Positions 8,195 to 17,841 are shown, counted from the first letter of the stretch. The stretch: DNA of 64,000 nucleotides from Palaeococcus pacificus DY20341 (GCF_000725425.1 NZ_CP006019.1:1116001-1180000); one strand, 5' to 3'. Notes: generated from the sequence alone by a model not told the origin. A program made the numbers and translations.

Positions 8195-9043
8195 CTAAAC
8201 TTTTATCTCCTCGTACTTTCTCTTCATTAAAACTGCGTCTCCTTCAATGTTTGGACTTTCGCTTATCACAACACCTTTAACTTTGAACTCTTTGAGCACC
8301 TTTAAAAGCTCTTCCCAGTTCATGTCGCTATCCTGAAGGTTGAGGTGGTTCTTTTCACCCTTTTCAGTGTAGTTTATTCCGCTTATGTGAATATGCATGT
8401 TGTCCAGTGCTTCCCTCCCAAGCTCCTGCTCCATAAGAGAGAGCATCTCACGCCACTCTTTTATTGTATTGTACTCCCCTTTGTTCCTCGCGTGAGCATG
8501 GGCAAAGTCTATTGCGGGAAGAACCATTTCCACCTCTTGGCTGAGCTTGATTAACTCTTTTAAGTTGCCAAATTGGGTCGGCTTGCCCGTTAGCTCTGGC
8601 CTGATCCACAATTCTATTCCTTTATCTTGAAGGGTCTTAACAACGTCCTTGAGTTCTCCCTTTATACGCTCGTAGACTTTTACAGGGTCTTGCTTTAGGT
8701 AATAACCAGCGTGGAAGACAACGCTGTAGCCGCCCGCTTCATGTAAGCGCTCCGCACTCTGAATTATCCTGCGCTTGCTTGCCTCGACCTTTTCCTTCTC
8801 TTTGGCGTTTAAGTTGATGTAGTATGGAGCGTGAGCTGTGAGAATAATATCGTTCTTTTCAGCAACGTATTTGGCTTTTTTAGCAAGTTCTGGCTTTAAA
8901 TTAATTCCTCTAACGAATTCAAGCTCCATAGCGTCTAACCCTAGCTCCCTAACCTTTTGAATCCCATTAATAGTAGAGCGCTTTGGCGTGGATATAGGTA
9001 TTCCAGCCGTTCCAAACCTTAGCTTTTTGAGCTTTATCCTCAC
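8195..9043 (-). CDS. Endonuclease IV-like TIM-barrel protein (AP endonuclease 2 family)
   Basis: A 282-residue xylose-isomerase-like TIM barrel. Metal-ligand positions typical of endonuclease IV are visible as HAPYYINL, VFHAGYY, RPELTG, DFAHAHA, MHIHISG and ESP along the barrel strands. Endonuclease IV enzymes cut DNA at abasic sites with zinc; this member could act on DNA or be a sugar isomerase-like relative. Start choice: GGTGG followed by GTG at 9043 gives correct spacing, giving an N-terminus of MRIKLKKLRFGTAG. An earlier in-frame GTG at 9055 would overlap the ribosome-binding site. Confidence 0.8.
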   Translation of the reverse strand: MRIKLKKLRFGTAGIPISTPKRSTINGIQKVRELGLDAMELEFVRGINLKPELAKKAKYVAEKNDIILTAHAPYYINLNAKEKEKVEASKRRIIQSAERLHEAGGYSVVFHAGYYLKQDPVKVYERIKGELKDVVKTLQDKGIELWIRPELTGKPTQFGNLKELIKLSQEVEMVLPAIDFAHAHARNKGEYNTIKEWREMLSLMEQELGREALDNMHIHISGINYTEKGEKNHLNLQDSDMNWEELLKVLKEFKVKGVVISESPNIEGDAVLMKRKYEEIKV

Positions 9044-9152
9044 TCTCACCACCACAAAAATTAGGATGCCCTAAAATATAAAACTTGTGCAACTCAAAGT
9101 TAGATGTGCTGGGGAATGTTAAAGGATTAAAAGCATAAAAAGAGAAAAATCC

Positions 9153-10226
9153 TCAATCAACTTCGATTTTAGTGTTCAGGATTTTCTCAAGCCTCTTTAA
9201 ACTCTCGTTAAGCTCCTTTTCAAGCTCCTTTACCTTTTTCTTCAGTTTTTCGAGATCTTCTTCTTTCTTCCTTATGCTCTCTTTCACTCTCTTTAGCTCA
9301 CTTTCAAAACTTTCTATCTCTTTAGTTTGCTCTTTTCTCCTCTCCTCAAGGGTTTTAAGCTCGGCCTTCTTTTGCAGTATCTCCTTTGCTTCATTTTCGA
9401 GCACCGCTATCAATGCTTTAGCTTTCCTTTCGTGCTTCTTATCAAAGTAACCCTTGCTTAGGGCATCTGATATTAGGTCTTTGACTTTCTGCGGCTCTCT
9501 TAGGGCAAACTTTGTATCGTTCAGGAAGCTTTCCACAACTTCGCTCTTCATCCTGGCCTTTTTCAAAGGCTTTTTGAGTGATGAGAGCTCGGAGGTAAGT
9601 TTAATCTCTCTGTGGGATATTTCTTTTCTGAGCGCTTTTATTTTCTCCTCAAGTTCCAGAAGCTCTACATTTCCCCTCTTTTCGTGAATCCTTTCACTTA
9701 AAGTTGCTTCCTTTTCTTTCAGTACTTTTATCTCGTGCTCCAGCTCCTCAGCAGCTTTCTTTGTATCTCCAATGCTATTGAGAATGTCCATAATATCCGG
9801 TGCCTCTGGCTCTTCAATTTTGGCCAACTGTCCGTGGTATTCCTTATAAACCTCAGAAAGCTCCTTTAAGAGGCGGTTTATTTTGTAGATCCGCTTTTCA
9901 AAAATTAGCATTACGTACTTCCCGTGGCTTACGTGGAACTTTGAGAGATCAGGAAGGAATCGGCCAAGCTCATCTATGTCATTGCTCTTCTCAAGGAGCT
10001 TCCTCAAAGTTTCAACATATGCTCTCCTCTCACTCTGCACAATCTTTGATACCCTATCATCGATGTTTTTTGGGAGTTTGGCCTTCTCTAAGCCCTCAAC
10101 TTCTTTGCTTATCTTTTCAATGAGCTTTGAAGATTTTTTGGTGTATTTTTCTTTGAGCTTTTTTCTTTCCTTTAAGGACTCCTCTTTTTTCTTTTCAAGC
10201 TTGTGAAGTGCTTTCTCCAGCTTCAA
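9153..10226 (-). CDS. Long coiled-coil protein of unknown function
   Basis: A 357-residue protein made almost entirely of charged heptad repeats (Lys/Glu-rich), with breaks near residues 90-115 (FLPDLSKFHVSHGKYVMLIFEKR) and 235-270. It resembles archaeal coiled-coil proteins of the phosphoserine phosphatase-like/SMC-like annotation class, but it has no ATPase or phosphatase motif. A TTG start at 10226 follows GGATGGAG. The gene overlaps the end of the DUF373 gene by 32 bases, so the two are translationally coupled. Confidence 0.7.
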   Translation of the reverse strand: MKLEKALHKLEKKKEESLKERKKLKEKYTKKSSKLIEKISKEVEGLEKAKLPKNIDDRVSKIVQSERRAYVETLRKLLEKSNDIDELGRFLPDLSKFHVSHGKYVMLIFEKRIYKINRLLKELSEVYKEYHGQLAKIEEPEAPDIMDILNSIGDTKKAAEELEHEIKVLKEKEATLSERIHEKRGNVELLELEEKIKALRKEISHREIKLTSELSSLKKPLKKARMKSEVVESFLNDTKFALREPQKVKDLISDALSKGYFDKKHERKAKALIAVLENEAKEILQKKAELKTLEERRKEQTKEIESFESELKRVKESIRKKEEDLEKLKKKVKELEKELNESLKRLEKILNTKIEVD

Positions 10227-11358
10227 CTCTTCTCCATCCCCTAACTTTTTCCCTAAGGTACATGCCCATTAGGGTCGCTAGTATTATATCCAAGACAGCA
10301 ATTAAAACTTTTTTATAGAAGTCAATCAGCACTGGGGAAGTTAAGTTTAGAACGTAGGACGTTGTTATATCTATTGTGACCCAGATGCCGGGTATTAAAA
10401 GCAGAGCTGTAAGATAGTGCCAGATGTGGTAGTCCTTTTTCATATATGCCTGCAAGATTTTTCCTGTAACTATGATTGTAAGCCCTGTGATGAGCAGATT
10501 GTTAAAGAAGTACATATATGTTATTCCGGCTAAAAGGGGATCCGTGGGTATCCCCGGAATGTTTGAGTTTCTTATATAATATTCAAAGTTGAAGTAAACA
10601 TGTATGGCTCCCGCCATTATTACAAAAAGTCCTGCAATCGTTGAAACAAAGTTTACAAGCCCCTTGCTCATGCTCTCCCTTATATGTCTGAAGAACGTCA
10701 CGAAGTAGCTAACCAAGTTGAATCCTTTGTTGAAGAAGTATCCCCCAATTAAGAGCAGGATGGTTCCGGCTACGGTGGAGGAAACTATGTTAATGCTTTC
10801 GGGGTACTTTATAGATATGAGCCTCGCTATGCCGTAGAGGAGCAGCACTAAACCGGGAAGTCCAAGTACGATTTTTGCAACTTCTGGATCACTTAAAACC
10901 TCCTTGAAATAGCGGTAGATTATGTAATAGGTTGTCTCTATGCTCTCACTCTGCTTGACAACTACCCTTCTCGTACTTATAATGGGAACTTTTGAGGCAA
11001 TAATGGGGAATATCTGTTCATCTTCAGCTCCATCAGTCACGGGTATGACGCCATCGGCAGGAAACTTCGCCAAAACCTTATCCATCTGTTTATTTAGCTC
11101 CAAATCGCTCTTAACACCAACATCGTGATGACCTGTAATCAAAGCCACTTCCACATCCTCAAATTCTCCCTTCTCTTTAAGCTCATCATAGAGCTTAACC
11201 GCCGCATATAAAACGTTGGCATCGCTATCCTCAGGGTCAGCTAAGCTCAGCTTTACAGCAGCATCTATACAAGCATCTCTCCCAATAACCGGGGCCTTTA
11301 CCCCCGCTTTGAAACCGAAGTCATCATCTCTATCGATGGCCAAAATTAGAACCTTAAT
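10195..11358 (-). CDS. DUF373-family membrane protein, apparent ATT start codon
   Basis: A protein of about 387 residues. The first 150 form a soluble domain beginning KVLILAIDRDDDFG, with ALITGHHDVGVKSD and PVTDGAEDEQIFPIIAS, as in DUF373. Six to seven membrane helices follow in the second half. Family members normally begin MKVLVLAIDRD. Here that position is ATT at 11356-11358, six bases after GGAGGG, and no ATG, GTG or TTG fits. The first conventional codon in frame, TTG at 11343, would delete strand one. The gene follows the MTH1187-like gene by two bases in one operon. Function is unknown. Confidence 0.8.
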   Translation of the reverse strand: MKVLILAIDRDDDFGFKAGVKAPVIGRDACIDAAVKLSLADPEDSDANVLYAAVKLYDELKEKGEFEDVEVALITGHHDVGVKSDLELNKQMDKVLAKFPADGVIPVTDGAEDEQIFPIIASKVPIISTRRVVVKQSESIETTYYIIYRYFKEVLSDPEVAKIVLGLPGLVLLLYGIARLISIKYPESINIVSSTVAGTILLLIGGYFFNKGFNLVSYFVTFFRHIRESMSKGLVNFVSTIAGLFVIMAGAIHVYFNFEYYIRNSNIPGIPTDPLLAGITYMYFFNNLLITGLTIIVTGKILQAYMKKDYHIWHYLTALLLIPGIWVTIDITTSYVLNLTSPVLIDFYKKVLIAVLDIILATLMGMYLREKVRGWRRVEAGESTSQA

Positions 11359-11360
11359 GT

Positions 11361-11666
11361 TTAACCCTCCTTCACCTTCTCCAAGACCGATTTCACTTTG
11401 TCCTCCATTTTTCTCTCTTTATCTCTTCTGTCATCGATTCTTATTGTGGTGGAGACCCTTTTTGCCCCAAGCTCAAACATAAGCTCGTGGGCTTCCTCGA
11501 TTATTTTAAGTCCCTCAGAGAGGGTTGGAACTTCGATTATCGTAGCCATAGGTGTCAATGTATATTTTACACCCTTTTTATCTAAAAACTTTACTACTTG
11601 AGCGACGTATCTGCTCAAGCTTATCTCTCCTAGAGGGACTATCACAAATTCTATAATTACGCTCAC
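11361..11666 (-). CDS. MTH1187/YkoF-type thiamine-binding-like protein (UPF0045)
   Basis: A 101-residue ferredoxin-like protein beginning [13 protein letters not shown], with [15 protein letters not shown] and a second beta-alpha unit. Members of this family form tetramers and some bind thiamine precursors. The GTG at 11666 is preferred because CGGGTG sits six bases upstream, and the earlier GTG at 11675 is itself part of that site. The stop is two bases from the proposed ATT start of the DUF373 gene. Confidence 0.82.
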   Translation of the reverse strand: MSVIIEFVIVPLGEISLSRYVAQVVKFLDKKGVKYTLTPMATIIEVPTLSEGLKIIEEAHELMFELGAKRVSTTIRIDDRRDKERKMEDKVKSVLEKVKEG

Positions 11667-11718
11667 TTTCGACACCCGACTAAAATTAGCTCGACAATTT
11701 TTTAAGCTTAACGGTGGG

Positions 11719-12243
11719 CTAAATGCCCTTTAGTTCTTTCAGCAGCTCCAGCAAAATCTCTTCCCTAACTTTTTCTCTATTTTCCACAGTCAGAACATAG
11801 AGTTTTCCCCTATCCTTAAACCTATCGACCCATCTTCTGTGGAGAGCCGCTAAGAGGGGTTTTTCACTTTCAATTGCTTTTTCAACTGCCTCCGCAAATT
11901 TTTTGCTTTTGAACTCCATTGCGCCGATTTCATCAATTATTACAACATCAGCTTCCCTTAAAGCCCTCTCAACCGCTTCAACACCAATTTCATTTAAGTC
12001 CTGAAGGTTAACGCCGTACTTTCCAACTCTTGGCCCATCCAAGCCAGCCCACGCTAGAGTTCCTTCCTCACCGGTGTCGAGTGCTTTTATCTTGAAGCCC
12101 ACTCTTCTTCCCCTCTCACGCACTTCTCGCGTGGTGAATCCTCCAACTTTTATTCCTTTGTCTCGTAGGGCTTCGCTAATCTTCAACACGAGGGTGGTTT
12201 TTCCAACACCTGGGTTTCCCGTGACAAAAATCCTCACGCTCAT
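11719..12243 (-). CDS. THEP1-type nucleoside-triphosphatase
   Basis: A 174-residue P-loop NTPase. GNPGVGKTT lies at residues 9-17, [18 protein letters not shown] is the characteristic second motif, and [12 protein letters not shown] is the Walker B segment. This matches the THEP1 family of thermophilic NTPases, which hydrolyse several NTPs with unknown cellular role and are related to adenylate-kinase-like folds. There is no Shine-Dalgarno site; a TATA-like TCTATAAGC about 23 bases upstream suggests a leaderless mRNA. Confidence 0.88.
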   Translation of the reverse strand: MSVRIFVTGNPGVGKTTLVLKISEALRDKGIKVGGFTTREVRERGRRVGFKIKALDTGEEGTLAWAGLDGPRVGKYGVNLQDLNEIGVEAVERALREADVVIIDEIGAMEFKSKKFAEAVEKAIESEKPLLAALHRRWVDRFKDRGKLYVLTVENREKVREEILLELLKELKGI

Positions 12244-12290
12244 AAGAGAAACTTAGGGTAAATGCTTATAGAATTGTCGCTCGAGAAACA

Positions 12291-15035
12291 TTAGGTCCAA
12301 AACTTCCTCGTTCGGATAAAAGTTCTCTCCGCTTCCAAAAGTGCCACCAGGAGTGCCTCCCCACGATATTGGCTCAAAAGTCTCGCGGCTGTATCTGGCC
12401 CCACACCATAAGCACTCAGTGTGAGTATAGCGTCCCATCCATAGCTCTGGATTAGGTCGCTCGCCTTTATCAGCTTCCTGTAGGCTTTCTCTTCATCCTT
12501 TTCAAGCTCTTTTCCAAGCTTCATCTTTTTAACAGCTTTAACAAAAAGCTCGGCATCTATTGGATGAGCTACCGCGAGCATGAAGGAGCCGCATTTGGGG
12601 CATTTCCACACACTTAAGCGGGACTTTAGGCGGGAAACCCTTGTTGTGCTCTTCCATCCACAGTTAGTGCACACTAAAGCGACCTCGGTGTCTAGGATTC
12701 TTTCCTTAAACAGCTCCAAAATCTCATCTTTCTCGAGCTCTCCGCTCACTAAGAACTCGCCGCCTACACTTAAGTTAAGCTTCGCTAGGTAGGAAGCCTC
12801 ACTTTTAAGCCTCGTTTTAATCCTTATCATCCCTTTTTGAATTCTATCCAAAATTTCTGCGGCCTTTTCAACATCGAGCTTGTCGTGGAAAATCTCGTTC
12901 AGCGTCTCCTTTTCTATAACTGTACCTTCAAATAGCCTTTCTATTCTTCTAATCTTTGCTTCTCTCCTCAAAGCACCGATTCTCTTAGCCACATTGATCA
13001 TGCGCCACCTGTAGATATTGCTCCCTCTAATCCCGCGTGAGATGATGTACTCCAAGGCTCTGGCATCTTGGAGGAGGTAGCTCTTTACCTCGCTTGGATT
13101 GAGCTGGAACGGCGTTTTAAAAACTATTGCGTGAGCTTGAGCCTTCATTGTGAATACCTTTCCATACTTAGCGCTTAAAAATGCCCAAATAAAGCGTCCA
13201 AGGGCTTCATTTGCTTGATTTCCGAAGTCTGCGTGAATGACTAAGGCTTTAGGCAAACTTTCGATTCCACTATCTCTATCAGTACTTAAGGGCTCTTGCT
13301 CCTTCAAAATGCTCTCTGCCAGCTTTAGCTCATTTTCATCAAACTCAACGTTCTTTAAAAACCGTTTTGCCATGTCAAAATTGTAGAGGAGTTCACGCTT
13401 TAATCTTCCGACTTCTAAAGCCACCTCTAACGGAACAGGTATCATCTCGCCCTCCCAAGATGGGATTGCACTCTCTAAACTCTTGCTCTCTCTGACTTTA
13501 AGTAAACGCGCATCTTCGTCGATTCCTAATAAAATCCAGCTCCTTCCATGCATAATGAACTCCATGCTCTCTTCTAAGTCCATAACGAAGTTCTCATCCA
13601 GTCTGCCTACTATGTGGTTGCTCGATATATTCAACACACGGTAGCTTATCTCGTCGGGAATCGTCGAGAGGTTCTCATAGTAGTATTTAAAAGAGCCTCT
13701 CCTCAAATAGAGGACATCTTTAGCTTCATCGTAACCTATAAGCCGAGCGCTCTCTAAAACATCTAAAACACCTTGAAAATCTTCCCACCTTAGGTTTCGA
13801 TAAGCGTAAGCGCTTTTAGCCGTATGATATATCTCCTCTTTGCTTAAGCGTTTGTATTCCATCAGCAAACCGACTATGAAGTGTGCTAAAACATCTAAAG
13901 CATTCTCATAGGGCTTAACTGCTTCAAGCTTCTTCTCAACGGCCCGCTTTGCTATTATTAGACTCTCCAAGTAATCCTCAACATTGGTGGTTATTATATA
14001 TCCCTCGCTCACTTCGCCAAGGCGATGCTTTGAGCGTCCAACCCTCTGAATTAGTCGGTTTACTTGTCTGGGGCTCATGTATTGGATTACAACGTCAACA
14101 TCACCTATATCTATACCGAGTTCCATCGAAGAAGTACATATCAAAGCTTTTATTTTACCCTCTTTAAGCGCCCTCTCCGCCTGAATCCTTGCCTCCTTGG
14201 AGAGGCTCCCGTGGTGAACTTCAACCTCCTTTCCCCAAGCCTTCAAGCGGTGGGCCAAAATTTCGGCGAACTGCCTCGTATTCGTAAATATGAGGGCTCT
14301 TTCGTGCTTTTCCACAATTGACCAGAGTGTCCTTAAACGCGTTGCCACATCGAGAGAGACTCTGAGCTTTTGGACAAGTTCTTCATCTCCTTCCTCCGGC
14401 TGGGGAAATAGGACGTTTATCTTGTAGTTCTTTTGGAGTGAGGGCTTTACTATTACGTCCGCTTTCAGCCAATTCTTTACCTCCTCCTCATTACCTATGG
14501 TTGCGCTCAATCCAATCCTTTGAAAGTTTGCTATTTTTTCTAAGCGCTCAAGAGCTAAGCTTAGCTGAATTCCCCTCTTATTGTCAATGAGTTCAGCTAT
14601 CTCATCAATTATTACAAATCTGACATTGCTTAAATGTTTCCTCATTGACTTCATAGTTAAAAGAATTCCCAGTGTTTCGGGAGTGATAATAAGAACGTGA
14701 GGTGGTTTTTTGACTTGGCGTGCTTTGGCGTACTGTGAGGTATCCCCATGCCTAACTTCCACGCTTAAATTGGTTCTTTCTCCCCACCACTTTAAGCGTT
14801 CAAGCAAATCACGATTTAGAGCTTTTATAGGGGCGATATAAAGGGCAGATATGGGGGAAAGGTTTTGCTCAAGTATCTCGTTTAGGACTGGAAGAAAAGC
14901 GCTCTCTGTCTTCCCACTTCCTGTTGGGGCAATGATTAGAGTGCTCTTCCCAGAAATAACCTCATTAAAAGCGCGTATTTGAAGTTCGTTGAGCTGAAAA
15001 CGCTCTTTTAGAGCACTGGCTAAAAGCTTATGCAT
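12291..15035 (-). CDS. lhr: Lhr-family ATP-dependent DNA/RNA helicase
   Basis: A 914-residue superfamily 2 helicase. Motif I is APTGSGKTES near residue 36, motif II is DEIAEL, motif III SAT lies in GLSATIG, and motif VI is QRVGRSKHR. A winged-helix and Lhr-specific domain fills the middle. A C-terminal zinc ribbon has CTNC at 789-792 and CPKC at 812-815. The archaeal Lhr proteins (aLhr1/aLhr2) act in nucleic-acid repair or RNA metabolism; which of the two this is cannot be settled by eye. A TTTTTAAAC box ends 21 bases before the ATG and there is no Shine-Dalgarno site, so translation is probably leaderless. Confidence 0.9.
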   Translation of the reverse strand: MHKLLASALKERFQLNELQIRAFNEVISGKSTLIIAPTGSGKTESAFLPVLNEILEQNLSPISALYIAPIKALNRDLLERLKWWGERTNLSVEVRHGDTSQYAKARQVKKPPHVLIITPETLGILLTMKSMRKHLSNVRFVIIDEIAELIDNKRGIQLSLALERLEKIANFQRIGLSATIGNEEEVKNWLKADVIVKPSLQKNYKINVLFPQPEEGDEELVQKLRVSLDVATRLRTLWSIVEKHERALIFTNTRQFAEILAHRLKAWGKEVEVHHGSLSKEARIQAERALKEGKIKALICTSSMELGIDIGDVDVVIQYMSPRQVNRLIQRVGRSKHRLGEVSEGYIITTNVEDYLESLIIAKRAVEKKLEAVKPYENALDVLAHFIVGLLMEYKRLSKEEIYHTAKSAYAYRNLRWEDFQGVLDVLESARLIGYDEAKDVLYLRRGSFKYYYENLSTIPDEISYRVLNISSNHIVGRLDENFVMDLEESMEFIMHGRSWILLGIDEDARLLKVRESKSLESAIPSWEGEMIPVPLEVALEVGRLKRELLYNFDMAKRFLKNVEFDENELKLAESILKEQEPLSTDRDSGIESLPKALVIHADFGNQANEALGRFIWAFLSAKYGKVFTMKAQAHAIVFKTPFQLNPSEVKSYLLQDARALEYIISRGIRGSNIYRWRMINVAKRIGALRREAKIRRIERLFEGTVIEKETLNEIFHDKLDVEKAAEILDRIQKGMIRIKTRLKSEASYLAKLNLSVGGEFLVSGELEKDEILELFKERILDTEVALVCTNCGWKSTTRVSRLKSRLSVWKCPKCGSFMLAVAHPIDAELFVKAVKKMKLGKELEKDEEKAYRKLIKASDLIQSYGWDAILTLSAYGVGPDTAARLLSQYRGEALLVALLEAERTFIRTRKFWT

Positions 15036-15070
15036 GTGGAGAAGTAAAATTTGAGTGTTTAAAAACTAAT

Positions 15071-15155
15071 CGTCGGGGGGCATTTGAGATGTCGCCCCCC
15101 TGGGGGTCCCGAGGTCATCGCAACCCAATACTCCTCGGGCAACGAAAGTTGGAAC
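15071..15155. ncRNA. GC-rich structured island, candidate non-coding RNA
   Basis: Between lhr and the next gene lies a very GC-rich segment in an AT-rich gap. GGGGGGC (15075-15081) pairs with GCCCCCC (15094-15100). CCCGAGG (15108-15114) pairs with CCTCGGG (15133-15139). CAAC/GTTG can add a further helix. In AT-rich hyperthermophile genomes such islands often mark structured RNAs. On the minus strand the second hairpin has GGAG opposite ATGACC, compatible with a kink-turn. I could not place clear H/ACA or C/D boxes, so class and strand are open. Confidence 0.45.
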
Positions 15156-15225
15156 TCAAAATTAATAAGGCTTTTGAAGACAATGTATTTTAATGTGAAA
15201 TGTAAATGGCGATTAGGTGTAGAGC

Positions 15226-15726
15226 ATGAGCACAGTTAGTAAAATAGTTAGATACAGCGATGAGGAGAAGTTTTTGAGCGATATGGATGATATTTTGGGG
15301 AGGTTTACCTATTTAGCAGGTCGTTATGGAAGTGGAAATGTTATAGAAGGTCTTCTCCTTTGGGATTATATTGGAATTCAGGACGATGAGGGCATGAAAA
15401 TATTCCGTTTGGGAGAGTTTCCTTATGTCGAGGGAACACTCAAGATTGATATTGAAAAGCTGCGCCTTCTGGAGAAGTATTTTGATGAGATGGAAAGCAA
15501 GTGGGACGAGATAACTACAGATGAGATAGCCCACTTTGTGAAAATGATAAATATGGCCTTGGGTGAAGAGAGGGTTTTTTACGATGCTTATGAGCTCGGC
15601 TTGGGTAGAGGGGAGGCCTACTTGATAATAAACATAAAAGCTCTCCACTATTTGGATCATGTGGTAGATGCTGAAGATAGAGATGTGTTTGAAGAGGCTG
15701 TCCAACTGCTCATGGAATACCTTTAA
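15226..15726 (+). CDS. Conserved protein of unknown function
   Basis: A 166-residue acidic, soluble protein with no recognised motif. The predicted structure is mainly helical with a central GEFPYVEGTLKIDIEKL strand region, and a GRGEAYLIINIK strand near the end. AGGTG precedes ATG 15226 at good spacing. It lies upstream of uppP in the same direction with a gap of about 50 bases and could share a transcript. Confidence 0.6.
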   Translation: MSTVSKIVRYSDEEKFLSDMDDILGRFTYLAGRYGSGNVIEGLLLWDYIGIQDDEGMKIFRLGEFPYVEGTLKIDIEKLRLLEKYFDEMESKWDEITTDEIAHFVKMINMALGEERVFYDAYELGLGRGEAYLIINIKALHYLDHVVDAEDRDVFEEAVQLLMEYL

Positions 15727-15775
15727 GCGTAAATCTTAATTTTAGTTATTTTAGATATCTTTGGGAGTGAGTGAA

Positions 15776-16588
15776 ATGAACTATATGGAAGCTGTAGTAA
15801 TGGGTGTCCTTCAAGGAATCACAGAGTGGCTCCCTATAAGTAGCTCTGGTCAAACAATGCTAGCGTTGATGAACTTCTTTGGTGTCCCTCCGGAACAGGC
15901 ATACTCATACGCGCTGATGCTCCATTTGGGAACGCTTATGGCCTTAGCCTATAAGTTTAGATACGATTTGGGGAAGATCCTGCTTAAGTTTATAGCCTTC
16001 AAATGGGGGGAGGAGGAGAAGTTCTTATTCTATTCTACTCTCTTCACAGGCTTGATAGGGTATCCCCTATATAAGACGTTTAGCGAGAGAGTCGCAGGCC
16101 TCAACATCGAAGTCGTAAACGGCTTAATAGGCGTGGCGTTGATTGTAACAGGGTTAGTGCTATATAAGACACAGGAGAATCCAATAAAGCGAGCAGAAAA
16201 AGAAAAAGGGCTTAAGAGTGACGATGAGGTTAGTATCGTTGAGTCCATAACCGCTGGCATTGCTCAGGGAATAGCTGTTTTACCGGGAATATCACGCTCG
16301 GGAATGACAATTGGGGCTTTGCTTTTATTTGGAGTTAAACAGGAAAAAGCTGTTAGGTTGAGCTTTTTGATGGCAATTCCAGCCATATTTGGTGCTTTGT
16401 TCCTAGAGGCCCCTAAAAACCCGATGCCCATAAACGTTGCAGTCGTTGCAGTTTTGAGTTCATTCACAGTGAGCTTAGTGATGCTTGAGGTGATGCTTAA
16501 AGCGGCCAAAAGGTTAAATTTCTCAAAGTTCTGCATATTGTTTGGTAGCATAGCTTTGATAGTATCATTATTGGGGGTGTTACTTTGA
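15776..16588 (+). CDS. uppP: Undecaprenyl-diphosphatase-like membrane phosphatase (UppP/BacA family)
   Basis: A 270-residue polytopic membrane protein. It carries the two inverted-repeat catalytic motifs of the family: QGITEWLPISSSG at residues 13-25 and GIAVLPGISRSGMTIG in the second half. In bacteria the enzyme recycles undecaprenyl diphosphate; in archaea it presumably acts on dolichol-type polyprenyl diphosphates used in glycosylation. ATG 15776 follows GGAGTGAG; the in-frame TTG at 15761 is less likely. The stop overlaps the TTG start of the sugar nucleotidyltransferase gene (TTGA), so the two are coupled. Confidence 0.9.
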   Translation: MNYMEAVVMGVLQGITEWLPISSSGQTMLALMNFFGVPPEQAYSYALMLHLGTLMALAYKFRYDLGKILLKFIAFKWGEEEKFLFYSTLFTGLIGYPLYKTFSERVAGLNIEVVNGLIGVALIVTGLVLYKTQENPIKRAEKEKGLKSDDEVSIVESITAGIAQGIAVLPGISRSGMTIGALLLFGVKQEKAVRLSFLMAIPAIFGALFLEAPKNPMPINVAVVAVLSSFTVSLVMLEVMLKAAKRLNFSKFCILFGSIALIVSLLGVLL

Positions 16589-17841
16589 AAGGTGTGGTTT
16601 TAGCTGCTGGTAAGGGAGAGCGGTTGAGGCCTCTAACAGACGATAGACCTAAAGTTCTCCTCAAAGCGGCAAATAAACCAATTATTGAGTATGTTCTTGC
16701 TAACCTTTATCCCTTTGTGGATGAGTTTATAGTTGTTGTTCGCTATAAAAAGGAGAAGCTCATGAGAGCGCTCGGCGATGAGTTTAGAGGAAAGCCCATT
16801 ACATACGTCGATCAAGTTGAAGGAGATGGAAGTGCAAGAGCAATTTATTCAGCTAAGGACTTTGTCGAAGACGAACCTTTTTTGGCTGTTAACGGAGATA
16901 TTTACTTTGAGCTTGATGCTCTGAAGGGGTTAATGCACGCATTTAGGAACAATGATGCCGCGCTGGTTGTTAAGGAGTTCGAAGATTTGAGCCATTTTGG
17001 CATGATTGAGGTTGAAAAGGGGTTAGTCAAAGAAGTAAAAGAGAAACCTGGAAAAGTAAGGGGATATGCCAACCTGGGTATTTATATCTTTAAGCCTGAA
17101 ATATTCGAGTTCATCGAAAAGACCGAGCTTAGCGAGCGCGGTGAGTATGAGATAACCGACACGCTGAATCTCTACTTAAAAGCGGGGAAAAAGATTGGCG
17201 TGGCATCCTACAAAGGTTACTGGAATGATGTTGGAAGGCCTTGGAACCTTCTCGAGCTGAACGAGTATCTTCTCAAGACAAAGCTTGAACATAGAATTGA
17301 AGGGCTGATAGAAGAAGGTGCCAAAATCATTCCACCAGTCTATATAGGGCGCGGCACAATTGTAAGGAGTGGAGCTTACATTGTGGGGCCTGTTATTATA
17401 GGTGAGGACTCCAAAATCGGACCCAACTGCTTCATTAGGCCTTATACGAGCATAGGGAATCACTGCCATATAGGAAACGCTGTAGAGATAAAGAACTCTA
17501 TAATAATGGACTACTCAAATGCACCGCACTTAAACTACGTAGGCGATTCGATAATAGGGGAAAACTCCAATTTAGGGGCTGGAACCATAACCGCAAACCT
17601 GAGACATGACAACGGCCATGTTAAGGTGGAAATTAAAGGTAAGCTTGAGGACAGCGGAAGGAGAAAGCTTGGGGCGATAATAGGTCACAACGTCAAAGTA
17701 GGCATAAACGTGACTATCTATCCTGGAAGGAAGATAGGGAGCAACTCCTTTGTAGGGCCGGGCGTGGTAGTGGATAAGAACATTCCGGAGGACTCAATGA
17801 TAGTTGTAAAGCAGGAAAAAATAATAGCTGAGAGGAGATGA
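16585..17841 (+). CDS. Bifunctional sugar-1-phosphate nucleotidylyltransferase/acetyltransferase (GlmU-like)
   Basis: A 418-residue enzyme. The N-terminal nucleotidyltransferase domain (about 1-230) has AAGKGERLRPLTDDRPK and NGDIYFELD with the metal-binding aspartate. The C-terminal left-handed beta helix (about 245-410) shows hexapeptide repeats such as IGENSNLGAGTITANLRHDNG. This layout matches archaeal UDP-GlcNAc synthesis enzymes that acetylate amino-sugar phosphates and then add UTP or dTTP. It uses a TTG start overlapping the uppP stop. With uppP it suggests a lipid-linked sugar pathway. Confidence 0.88.
   Translation: MKGVVLAAGKGERLRPLTDDRPKVLLKAANKPIIEYVLANLYPFVDEFIVVVRYKKEKLMRALGDEFRGKPITYVDQVEGDGSARAIYSAKDFVEDEPFLAVNGDIYFELDALKGLMHAFRNNDAALVVKEFEDLSHFGMIEVEKGLVKEVKEKPGKVRGYANLGIYIFKPEIFEFIEKTELSERGEYEITDTLNLYLKAGKKIGVASYKGYWNDVGRPWNLLELNEYLLKTKLEHRIEGLIEEGAKIIPPVYIGRGTIVRSGAYIVGPVIIGEDSKIGPNCFIRPYTSIGNHCHIGNAVEIKNSIIMDYSNAPHLNYVGDSIIGENSNLGAGTITANLRHDNGHVKVEIKGKLEDSGRRKLGAIIGHNVKVGINVTIYPGRKIGSNSFVGPGVVVDKNIPEDSMIVVKQEKIIAERR

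Noticed and set aside
9172-10206. Plus-strand Ser/Phe-rich frames opposite the coiled-coil gene
   Set aside because: Typical antisense readings of Lys/Glu-rich coding sequence.
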